Source: Symbiodinium natans (taxonomy: Eukaryota; Sar; Dinophyceae; Suessiales; Symbiodiniaceae). Taken from it: a DNA stretch of 64,000 bases. The position numbers were made by a program, and so were the translations under genes. Every line of letters begins with the position of its first letter. Positions within the stretch are counted from its first letter, which is position 1. Under the pieces are notes generated by a model, which did no database searches, was not told the DNA's origin, and saw only the letters and a list, made by a program, of their open reading frames with translations. Location: assembly GCA_905221605.1 (NCBI GenBank), contig CAJNDS010002851.1, positions 196,889-260,888 on the forward strand, written 5' to 3'. This document shows, one piece after another, positions 47,226 to 58,600 of this stretch.

Positions 47226-48055
47226 TAAACCCCAAAATCCTAGACTGGCCCGTCAAGGGTCTGTAGGGCGGGGGCCTGGAAGAAAGGAGGGAACCCTATA
47301 TATTCTTCTCAGGGAATCTTTTCAACCCCTAGAAAGGAGGGGGGGGGGGGGAATGAAACATAAACACAACCTGACATGACCTCAGGGACTAAGGTTTCGG
47401 GGCTAAGGGTTCCACACGGCTTTGGGGTTTTAGATGGTGCTAGGATTTAAGGATTGCTCGGTGTTCTAGACCACAAATCCCAATTCCAGTGATCGCAGCG
47501 GTCACATGCAGGCGGATTCCGCCTGGACCCATGTCTAGTCACAGCTCTTTGGCGAGGATCCATGCAAGGGGGGGTTTAGGGGCTTTGGAATTCGGGATTA
47601 GGGATAGGGATAGGGTTTACCCTTTAGTCGTTTGGGTTTGCGATACTGTCATGAACAGTAGGATCCACCTCAAAGCTCGCCAGGCAAGCAGCTTGAATGT
47701 CGTTGCTTGCTGCTACTTCGAATTCAGCGGTACGGCATTCTGCCCTTGTGTATGGTACCGGCCGCAAGAAGACAAAAAGGGCCTTCGGACTTGTCTAGTT
47801 GCGATCATACATGGTGCATCGGGTGCACTGCCCCGCACGCAGATGCGCTTCAATAAACCACTGCCCGCACTGATTCAATAGCCGGACGAGGAGAACGCTT
47901 CCGGCCCGCTCGCAGGTCTTCCGACGAAGCACCCGTATGGCCCGGAACCTAGAGTGTTCTTGAAAGCTCGCTACCGAATGCGGGGGAAGGCACGGCTTCT
48001 TACGAGTACAGCACTGAACGCTAAGGCCTGACAACCTCTATATGGTCAGTTCTCA

Positions 48056-48130
48056 ACATGATGGTCCCTTTTTGGGTACCCAAAAACTTCGGGGCTACCT
48101 TATAATACTATCCCCACAAGGGACCCTATC
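48056..48130. mobile_element. palindromic element, related to 35514-35584
   Basis: CATGATGGTCCCTTTTTGGG and CCCACAAGGGACCCTATC flank TACCTTATAATACTATC. The segment at 35514-35584 is similar in reverse orientation (GGTCCCTCTGGGGATAGCAG). Confidence 0.6.
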
Positions 48131-48181
48131 AATAAAGGGAATCCCCCATATCGGATAAGGGCATCCGAGACACTGTGCGGC

Positions 48182-48247
48182 TGGGCTGTGGCATCCGGCG
48201 TGGGCGCGGCAGGCTGCCATGATTGCGAGGTGACTCCCTTGCGCAGC
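48182..48247 (-). CDS. candidate exon
   Basis: Acceptor ccaccag|GCTGC; the best frame reads LRKGVTSQSWQPAAPTPDAT, then AQPHSV. A second frame is also open, so the reading is not certain. Confidence 0.4.
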
Positions 48248-48535
48248 CTGGTGGCAGAGGGATGACCTAAAGTCTATAAACTCTTCACCCTAAATACGAA
48301 ATCCTTAACTCTGTAGAGCCCTCTGCATCTCAAGAGCCGGACACCCTAGCGACGTAGCGCACGGGAGCTGTCGAGGGCGGGTTCATGCAGAAGGGGTGCT
48401 TTGTGGCAGCTCTCGGAGTTATGGTCCTGAGTATTATATTTTCGTGCGAGGCCTCACATCTAGTCTAGGGTAAAAACACCAAAAAGGGGCTAAAAGAAAA
48501 CTCCGAACCCCGTTAACCCTTAACCCTCTGAAGAC

Positions 48536-48626
48536 CAGAACAGCCCGTGGCAGCTGGCCTGCCCGCAGCAGTGAAGGCTGAGGCGGGTAGAGGGGCTCTT
48601 TGGCAGTTCACTGCGGGAGGATGGGC
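48536..48626 (-). CDS. candidate exon
   Basis: After ctcag|GCCC the frame reads AHPPAVNCQRAPLPASAFTA, then AGRPAATGCS. Pro/Ala-rich and without a recognised domain; donor placed at GT near 48536. Coding status is uncertain. Confidence 0.3.
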
Positions 48627-49001
48627 CTGAGAAGGCTTAGGCGACTGATGCTTCTTGGCTTCTTGGGGGAGTGTTTTGGGAGGTTTGAGGGGCGGTACCC
48701 AAGAAGGCGCCATGCCAGATTGCGATGTTATATTAAGCTTAGCTTTGTTCCTGTTCTTAGAACCCTCGCCCTTTTCAAAGACAATGAGCTCAGAAAGCTG
48801 GCCAACTGTATGTGGCGCTCAGGGCTCGCTATTCCAGAGCCGAAAGCCCCAAAGCCCTAAGCACTTAAACCCATCAGCGTGAGAAAGACAAAAGCCGTAA
48901 ACCCTCAACCTTTATAAACCCTCAACCCTATAAACCCTCCACCCTCAACCCCAAACCCTAAGCCCCTATCAACCTCCTTTCACGACCCAGGGGCCGCAAA
49001 C

Positions 49002-49095
49002 CTGCTCCGGGGAATGGAAGGATCTTGTCCCGGAGTTGACGCCCACTCGCATGGGCCCGGGCGAGAAGTCATGAACCCGGCGGATGACACCGCGC
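49002..49095 (-). CDS. exon of unrecognised gene
   Basis: 31 codons, RGVIRRVHDFSPGPMRVGVN then SGTRSFHSPEQ; acceptor cctag|GC, donor CAG|GTTTGC. The phase does not follow from 49429, so an exon may be missing between them or this may belong to the next gene. CCCTAAA-type run on the left, TTTAGG on the right. Confidence 0.5.
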
Positions 49096-49129
49096 CTAGT
49101 TCCAGGTCTACAGGTTCAGGGTTTAGCGT

Positions 49130-49330
49130 CCTATTTTTGCTTATCTATTCATTTATATTTACTTATATCTATTTATATTTATTTATATTTTTATTTATAT
49201 TTGTTTAAATTGTTATTTCCATTTGTCTTCATGTCTATATATATATATATATTATATTTGTATTTCTATTTTTTATATTCATATTTATACAAGTGTTTAT
49301 GAATTTATTCATGTTGTATGTTATTCATTG
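49130..49330. repeat. A/T-rich TTTAT-type tract
   Basis: TTTATATTTAT-like words over 200 bp, no coding sequence. Confidence 0.85.
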
Positions 49331-49428
49331 ATGGGGGGCAGTTCTCTAAAAAAGGGGTCCCTTTTTGGGTCCTCATTATAAGGCTGCCGAACTAAATATA
49401 CAGGAAGGTACAGCCGATATCGTGTAAC

Positions 49429-49527
49429 ATGCATATCTGATCCATTCAGCCCATAGCAGTAGCCACCTCCGAACTCGAAGCTTGGCTGAACATGGCCCTG
49501 CTCCGGCATGAGGTTCAGGGTCTCCAC
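49429..49527 (-). CDS. probable C-terminal exon of the HFM1-like gene
   Basis: 33 codons, VETLNLMPEQGHVQPSFEFG then GGYCYGLNGSDMH. Acceptor cccag|GTG, donor CAT|GTTACA, phase 0 on both sides, continuing from 49674. No domain recognised. Confidence 0.6.
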
Positions 49528-49628
49528 CTGGGATTAGGGTTTAGGGTTGACAGTTGAGCGTTTGAGCTTAGTGCTCGGGGCTTAGGAACCCTAAACCCTG
49601 AACCCTACAGTCCCTACACCAGTATACC

Positions 49629-49659
<31 letters not shown>

Positions 49660-52600
49660 AAACAACGCCCAACCTGCCCAGTGCATTTGGCACGGGCGAG
49701 GGCGAAGGTGGCCTCGTGCCCTGATTGGGGGGCCGCCACTTTGCGCTTCGGGGCCGCACGGGGAGCGCCCGCGTCTGCGTTCCTGCGGCAGGAGCCTCTG
49801 CACTGAGGGTTGAGGGGTCATGGAGTTACCTCAAGACTCCGAATGTAGTTCCTTTTGGGTCCGTGAGGGTGTTTCCATTAATTGACCTGAGAATTCAAAA
49901 GAGTCAGCAACCAACCATTGAGAGGTGTTTTACTCAAGAACAGCCCCAGGAGCTCCCTTTGCCAGAGTCCCGGTTTGGCGTGCAGGGCATGGCGGACGAG
50001 TTCAAGCTTGGAGCCAAACGAGAGTCCCCAAGAGCCTGAAGTTCATCCAGGCCCACCACGTCCTCATAGATCACGCGGGCCACGAGCCCTCGGGCGCGCG
50101 TTGAAGGATCTAGGGCACAGGGTCTCAGCGACTCGCCAGCTGAAAAGCTGCAACTTTTTCAATGAGGCATCCTGCGTGTTGCTGGTGACCGAAATCATGT
50201 GACCCGATTTGCCGACCGCGGGGCTTAAAACAGACTTCCGGCTTCCTTTATCGTCACCCTAGAAGAGACCTTGCCTGGTCAACTAACAGATCGCCCAAAA
50301 CCATCACCATGCGAATCTGTTTCGCTGGAATATATCAAGCGCGCTGGACCTTATGGAGTGAACCTATTTGAAGGGGCGATTGGTTCCTGCTGGTTTCTCG
50401 GTGTTCATGAGCATTTTCACTGCTCTGTTTCGCTGGGTTTCCGTACTGAGCTCCGCTGGGTTTTTGTAATCGGCTCCACTGGGGTTGCCCCCCTGGGCTT
50501 TTGGGGCATGGTCTTCATCTGGACCCGCTCGAAACTTTCAATCCGCACTAGTTAGTCACTAGTTCGCTGGAAACCCCTAAACCCCTAAACCCTAAAACCC
50601 TAAAACCCTAAACCCCTAAAACCCTAAAACCCTAAAACCCTAAAACGATCATGCGAATCATGCTTTTCCTGGTGACTGATGGAGAGGGCGACACTGAACT
50701 TGGAACCCTAGCAAAAATTGCAATTTTGGCTGTTTTTTTCGGAGTTGAAGTGCCCCCCAAAAAAATGAAAAATCACCTCCAAGTAGCCCAAAGTGATGGC
50801 TATACCCTAAACCCTAAACCCTAAACCCTAAACCCCTATAGGGAAGCCAAGCAGCCGCTGGCAGCCTGGAGCGTCACCGAAACACCCTGGGGCGGCTGCC
50901 GGGAGGGGAAGCGGAGGTGCTTCAGGAGCTGGCCCGTAGGTGCCGCATACACAACCAGATGGCTCCATGCCTGGGATTAGCATGGGTATAAGGGTTTCTT
51001 AGGGGCTGATGACCCCCTATGTAGCCCAAAAAAGGGTTAGCCGTTTAGGTATGGCAGGATTCTATGCAACCAAAAAGGTCTTAAGGTTTCCTACCCAGTC
51101 CCTCAATTGTTTAGGCTGTGTCCTTCCAGGGCTACAGTCGCGGGTTTGGGGGTGCGAATGGTACGTTTTGGGCGGCACAGAGATAACAACGCAGAACGCT
51201 TCCTGGGCCCCCCGGAGCGTGGGTTTAGGGTTGTCTTTCTAGGGTTCAGAGCGTCAGGGCATAGGGATTGCGACCCAGATACCCCCAGGGAACCTGTCTG
51301 CCTCATGGCATCTTGCGCGCTACTGGCCAGCTGAATGTACACAGTTCCGCCACCTCCCTGCGGGGTCCTCAGCTGAAACTGAAGTTTTTCTTTTTAGAGA
51401 GGGTTGGGGGGGGGGGGGGGGGGAGCTGTTCGAGATGCGACCCCATGTCCCCTCAGAAGTATAGTCAACACAACATGTGGAATTTTTCCTTCCTTGGGTA
51501 TTATAATAGATACAGGATGAACAAAAAGCATAGTCAAGAGTCAAGAACCTCAAAAGCCCAAACCTCAGCCTTCGAGCGCCCCTTACAACCCCAAAATTCT
51601 AAGCGTACAGAATCCCCACGCGAGCCTTGAAACAAAAGAAACACTACAGTCCCTGCGTCCAATAATCCCTTAATCCTATATAGATGCTGATCCCTATATA
51701 ACCCAAGCCCTAATCCCTGGCCAGGGTCAACCGCAGCCCGATACGAGGAATGCTGCGCAACTTTGCCTGCAGATCGGCGCCCGACACCCGGGATTGACCT
51801 TCGGCTTATAAAATCGCGGGGGGGGGGGGGGGTTAGGACTCTGGTTAGCCTTAGGGGCTGAATCACTCTTCCATGAGTTTCCATAAGACCCAAGAAACCC
51901 TTTACACTCCCAAGAGCCCTACGGATCCCGTAAACAGAGACATCCCAAACCACACGAAGTTAACCCCAAAACGCTGGGTCAACACCCCTCTAAACCCCTT
52001 TAAGACAAACCCTAAACCCTTAAACCCTTAACCCGAAATCCTAAATCCTAAACCCTAAACCCTATACCCTAAACCCTTAACCCTCAACCCTAAACCCTAA
52101 TATGGTTCATAAGTGCCCTGAACCTCCACTGGTGCCCTGAGCGGCAGGAGCGGTCGATCTGCTGCGGGTCTGCATTGCAGAGGCCCTGGAAGGAGGCCAG
52201 GCCGTGCTGGTGCAACGTCGCCGCGAACTTGTCCCCGATGCCTGAAAGGGTCTAGGGTTGAGGGGTTTCCCTAAACCCTAAACTCTGAACTTATAAAGCC
52301 TAAAGTCGTGCCTAAAGTAGAAGCACCCCAAAGGGGCAGGGATTTGGAGTTGGGTGTTTGGTCTTGGTCCTTGGGTATAGGCTCTAAAAAACTCAATGGG
52401 ATTTCTTGGGGGGCCTGAATCTCATCAGGTGCTTTCACTTGGCAGCGACATGTCAAAGGAAAACGCTGCCCTGAAATCCTGCAAATATTCGCAGAGAGGA
52501 TGCCCTTCAGCTGACGCACTGGCATTGCCGTGTCCTCTCCCACAGGTGCAACTATAACTAGGGGCCTCAACCCTACAAACTGGGTTGAGTTCAGGGGTTA

Positions 52601-55600
52601 GGGCTTTGTTTGGGTTGAAGGCTGAGAGGGTATATGGGACAAGTTGAAGGCCATTGCCTGCAGATGAGCCTTTCCGCTTCAACAGGTCCAGCTGCGAATC
52701 TGAGAGTCCCTTGTGGGGGTGCTTCTAGCGGAGGGCACGCTGCATGCTATGTATGGGGGCGTACCACTGCTTTAGACAACGCCCATCTGTGCATGTCCCA
52801 GAATAGGGGTCCCTTAACTTCTTATGGGAACTCCCAAGTAGCTACATCCTAAACCCTGCCATACACACGAGCAACCTACAGTCAACGGTCCTCCCAGAGC
52901 TGCGCGCGAAGGCCTCAGCAATACCAGCCGGTAAGCCCCAAAACCGAAACCCAAAACCCCAAGCCCCAGCCAAAACTCCTAAGTTCAGCCCTACATTTTG
53001 TATATCCAACAAACCTTAGACCCCTATGCGCACCCTTCCCGTCCTTCTAGCCCCCGGAGGTTTCCCCGTCCCCCGTGATTCGTGGTGTGTTTAGGGTTTA
53101 GGGTTAGGGTTTAAGGTTGAGGGCTTAGTTTCAGGGTTAAGGGGTCTCCATCCGTGGTGGAGCGCGGACGAATATGAACCCTATATACGCTATACTCGCT
53201 ACAAACCCAAAAGCCCGCTTCCCAGAAAAAAAACGCAAACAACACACCCGATAAACTGCCCGATGCCCCCCTTATCAACCCCTCACAGCCTTATAACTGT
53301 CGCCCTACCGACACTAGTCAACCCTAAACCTCAAACCCCTTGAGCTGATATAAACCCCAGGAGGGCGACCTGAGCCCGAAACCCCCCAAAAACCCCAAAA
53401 AATTGGGGGGGTTTGGGGCTTCAGCCCTAAACCCTAAACCCCTGCACCCTAAACCTCAGACCCGCCTGAATGCTCGCCCTGAAAAGTTTGTATCAGGGTT
53501 CCACACTCGTAATGGCGTGATGCAAGCGTTGTTGTCAGGTTCTCTGTATGTTCTGCCTGCGTAGACCGCAAACAGTGAGAGACCAGGTGAGCCCAGAAAT
53601 CCAGAAATCTGGCGAGCCCAGACGTTCAGAAGCCATGACAGCTTCGAGGACGGCGACGTACAGTCACGCTTGCGCCCTGACGAGAGCGCGACTTTTCGAT
53701 CAAAGGTTCGAGCAAGCTTCGAGAAAAAACGCATGGCGCGCAGCGCAACGCCGCGCGATGCTAAGGTGGCGACACTTCCGCAACAGCAAGCAAGCCGCCA
53801 CCGCCGGCCCTGCTGGCAGATTGTGGATTCCTAATAATAAGGGTTTAGGGTTTAGGGTTTAGGGGGACCTAAACACAGGCTTAAGGACCTTTATAATCCT
53901 GGACTCGACAAGTCTGAAAGAGCTACCCTAGTGTTCCAGCAGGCTGGAGGGTTCCTCATCCCTACCTCCCCCCCCCCCCCCCCCCGCGCGCACACACAAG
54001 CCCTCCTAAACCCTACTGCCCGAAACCCTAGACCCGGAAATCCTAAACCCCAAACCAGCCCAAACAACCTGAAGACCCAAGCTCTACATCCCGAAGCAGC
54101 CGTGTAAAATTGCAAATATAGCCACCTTTCAAAATTGAAGTTCTTGGCATTCCGTGCAAACAGCTGAACAGCTCCGAAGAACCCAGAACCCCCAAGCCCT
54201 TCATCCTAAAGCCCATGCCCCCAACCCACAAGCCTAAACCCTAAACCCTAAACCCCCCAAACACCGAACTAGAACAACACTAACCGGCAAGAAGCAGCTT
54301 GGACAACCCAAACCCTGAAAACCCGAAACCCCAACAACCCCCAAACCCTAAACGAGAAGGACCCAATCCGGTTGGGATGTTCTCCCTTATACTAACAGTC
54401 CTTAATAGGGATTCTCATAGGCGGGGGGGGGGTACTAGAATCCCTAAGCCCTATTAGGGACTGTTAGCATAAAGGAGACCATCCCAAACAATCCGGCAAG
54501 AAGCAGCTTGGCGCCTTGTCCCTGCGCTTCGAAGTACTCGGCGGCGACGTGGAGGAGTGGCTCGGCACGCCTGAGCACCTCTCCATGGGCATTGGTTTAG
54601 GGTGTGTTTTCCCCTTACCCTGAACCCTAAACCCTAAACCCCAAACCCTAAACCCTAAACCCTAAACCCGGGTAACGTACTGCCATGGGCATTTTCTGAC
54701 CTTGCAAGAAAACTTGGGATGCCACCAACACAAAGGGAAGCGAACTCATAGGGCTAACAAGGCCCCTAAGCCCACAACAAGCCTTAAGTCCCGCTTTAGG
54801 CTTTAGGGTTTAGGGTTTAGGGTTACCCACAGAAATGCCTGGGACCGAAAAGCCCCCAAAACCCTGAGGCAAACCTCAACCCCTCAAGCACGCAAGCCAG
54901 TAAAGACACTTAACGCCAGTGAGCCTGAAGCCCAACAAAAGCCCTTATAAACCCTACTCTAAACCTTAAACCCAAGGAGCCCAAAAATATCCGGCCACTA
55001 AACCCTAAACCCCTAAGCCCCATGACCGGATATCCCTTTAAACCCTGTGAACCTATAAACCCTAAACCCTATAAACCCTGTAAGCCCTATGAACTCTATA
55101 AAGGCTATAAACCCTGTAAACCCTATGAGGCCTATGAACCCTATGCACTATACAAACCCCATAAACTCCAACATAAACCTCTCTCTCTGTATACACCCGA
55201 TAAACCCTCATAAACCCCCATAAAGCCTATAAACTCCTGCATAAGCCTCTGCATAAGCCGCTCTAAGCCCCTATAAGCCCTTAAAGACGACAGTCCCCCA
55301 GGGCCGGCGCCTGGCTCTGCTGTGCCTTGAGATCCCAGGCTAGCTCTTGCCGCGGAGAGTCCGCAAGGGTCAGCATGATCAGGATCATGACCTGCGCTTC
55401 ACCCAAAGGCTCCAATGTAGTTCCTTTTGGGTTAGTTATAGGGGATTCTAGTATACTACCCCAAAAATGTACTACATAGGAGCCTTTGGGTAAGGATATA
55501 GGGTTTAAGGCTTAGGGCTTAGGAGATTCTATCTCGAACAGCCGTGAGCCTTAACTGCCTTCCTAACCCCCCACATCAAACCCTGAACCCCGAACCCCAA

Positions 55601-58600
55601 AAAAACAGCACAAACCCTAAATTTTCTGAATCCCAAAACCTTAAGCCCTGATTCCTGTTTGGAGAAACCAAAATCTCAGCTTGCTGCTTGCGGCACCTTC
55701 TTTGCGGCGGTGTCAACCGGCCCCGAAAGAGGCCAACCTCGTAAGAGTGTTAGGGTTTAGGGTTTAGGGTTTAGGGTTTAGGGTTTAGGGTTTAGAGTTT
55801 AGGGCTTGGGCATTTTAGGGTTGGGATTGGCAGGCAACCGCCTAGGGAGTTGAGCGTTCGTGAAGGAGGAGGTCTCCGGAGTTTCGGACTTTGGGGTTCT
55901 TGCTCAGGGTTTAGGGTTTAGGGTTTAGGGTTCAGGGTTCAGGGTTCAGGGTTTAGGGTTTAGGGTTTAGGGTTTAGGGTTTAGGGTTTAGGGTTTACAG
56001 ATTGAGACGCCGCGCGAGGGCGCCTAAATCACGCATTCTTCTTCTACATGTCGTACTGCTTCTGGACTCAAGTTCCCGAGATGTTGTCCAGTATGTTTTT
56101 GTGGGGTGCCTGGTTCCTAGTAGGACACTAGGAGTTCTTCAAGAGCTTGAGAGACGCTGGTGTTTTACAAGGTCTTCAGCTGCCAAGTCAAGGACTCCGC
56201 CAGGGTTTTATCAGGTATTATATTGTCTTCTCAAAACGAGGCAGAACCAGAAAGGCACAAAAAACCCGAAACCATCAGACCCATCCGCACATCCTCCCCA
56301 AATCCTCCCTCATTCTCTCGACCCCGTCGACCCCACAGCGCTCAATGCTAATATCCTCAAACCTCAAACCCCAGTACCTAAATCCACAAGCTCTCAACCC
56401 ACCCAATGGCTGCCCCCCCCCCCCCCCCCCCCCCCCCAAACCCACTCAAATTTAAAGCACCGTGAACCCCTCGACCCTGTATCCGCAAAAAACTCCTGGG
56501 CCCCCAGCGCACGGTGTGCCGCTTGGCCAGCGCCCGCAGCTGCGTTCGCTCGCCCTGCCTGGGGCGAAACCTGGCTGTGCAAGAGCTCGGTTTCGCGGAC
56601 TGTTGGTGGATGGCTTTTTCAGTTTAGAGCTCCAGCATGATGGTTTAGGATCGGCTCTTGTGGCCGTGTAGATTCTAGAGCATCTCTCGAGTGGCGGGCT
56701 TGTGGTGTTGGGATGGCAATGAAGATGGCTTTCGGGATCTAGAGAGTCCAGGGGTTCAGGGTCTTACATGCTCCCCAAACCCCTGCAAACATCTACTGGT
56801 ACAACTATAACTTATAACCCCCTTCGGACCACAATCTGAAAACCATATGTCGCTGTACACCAGTTTAGATTTACACAAACAAAAATGGCGGTTTCCGAAA
56901 ATAGGGGTACGCTTTTTGGGGGTCCCTTTGAGGGCATTCTATTCCATTCTATTTTGGCCCTAAACCCTAAACCCTAAACCCTAAACCCCAAACCCCAAAC
57001 CCCAAACCCTAAACCCTAAACCCTAAACCCTAAACCCTAAACCCTATGTTGGGAAATACCAAAATGAAGCCGGCGCAGGGGCCCCGGCTCCTCGAAGTCA
57101 TCCGTTGATGCCAGGAGCCAGAGGAGGTCCTGGCGCAACAGGGAGGAGGGTTTAGGGTTTAGGGTTTAGGGTTTAGGGCTTAGGGTTTAGGGTTAGGGTT
57201 AGGGTTGAGGGTTGAGAGTTGAGGGTTTGAAGGAGAGGGTTTAGGGTTTAGGGCTTAGGGCTTAGGGTTTATGTTTGGGCATTACAGGGATAGTGGTGTA
57301 GGGCATTCTAGGGCTGTGGGTTGTGCACGCACAAGATATTGCATCCTACGCCCAGAACCCCAAGAATGTCTCCCGCACTTCCCGGCCAAACTTCGACGAA
57401 ACGACCCTGAACTCTAAACCCTAAACCCTATACCCTAGAGCCCTAAGCCCTAAACCCTGAACCCTACACCCTAAACCCTATAACCTAAAGCCCTAAGCCC
57501 TAAGCCCTAAGCCCCAAGCCCTAAGCCCTAAACCCTAAACCCTAAACCCTCTCCTTCATGTCCTGAGGTGCCCCTGCGGCTTGCAGCTGGTGCAGCGTGC
57601 TCACGCGCACCCCGCTGCGGCACAGCGTCCCGCCGAGGGGGGTTGCCTGGAAGTCGGTGGGTTGCTGCCTCTACTGAACTTGGAACCCTCGCAAGAATGA
57701 TAATTACAGATGTTTCTTAAATGTTGTAGTACCCGAAAATTGAAATTATTCCCAAGTGTCCCTGAGCTGCAGGTTCTGGGAGATCAGGCCGGCTGCGCGC
57801 ATCTTCTCCTCCTCCGCGCGTGCGAGGAGCTGCAGAAATCCAGCCACGTCAGGCCCCGAAGGGAAGTTGAGGGGATGCGCCTGGCCCTTTTCATTCAACC
57901 TAGGATGGCCCCCTAAAAAGCCCTCTGAAAACACTTCCTACATAGAGTCCTCTTAAAACCCAAGTAAGGGAAAATATATACAACATATAGTCCTCTTAAA
58001 CCCAACAAAGGAAAATATGTAAACAGAGTTCCCTGAAACCCAAAATAAGGGAAAATTCAAAAAATGTCCCAAGACCTTGTACCGAGTAACGGGCAGGCTG
58101 TGGAGTAGCGCTGAGGATCCCTCGAGGACCTCACGGCAAGAAAGGTGCCAGAGAGCCAGGTGCAGAGCGACTGGTGGTTGTGAATGGAGCCTCCCACCAC
58201 CTGGGGCTTTCAATAATTTTCAATAACAAGTACCAGGATGGCCCTCAAAACCCTCTAAAGCATATTCTTGAACATATTATCTTCTTAAACCCAAGTAAGA
58301 GAAAATATGAAATCTTCTAGGACCTACTGAGATTATAGCACTTGGAGTGCAGAAGGGGGTAGCACCGCTTGTTTAGGAAGAGGCCGCCCCCGCCTCGCAA
58401 AGAAGAGCTTCGGTGAGCCTCTCGGGAAGCTTACTCTCCAGTGGCCGGCCTCGAGCAGATGCCCTAAACCCTAAACCCTAAACCCTAAACCCTAAACCCT
58501 AAACCCTAAACCCTAAACCCTAAACCCTAAACCCTAAACCCTAAACCCTATACCCTATAAACCCTAAACCCTAAACCCCAAACCCTAAAAGGCCTTCGAG

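Noticed and set aside
47489..47881. 130-codon plus-strand frame
   Set aside because: Includes GGGATTAGGGATAGGG repeat text and shows no domain.
53548..53862. 104-codon basic plus-strand frame inside the helicase locus
   Set aside because: Wrong strand, no splice or family evidence; retained only as a note on the intron.
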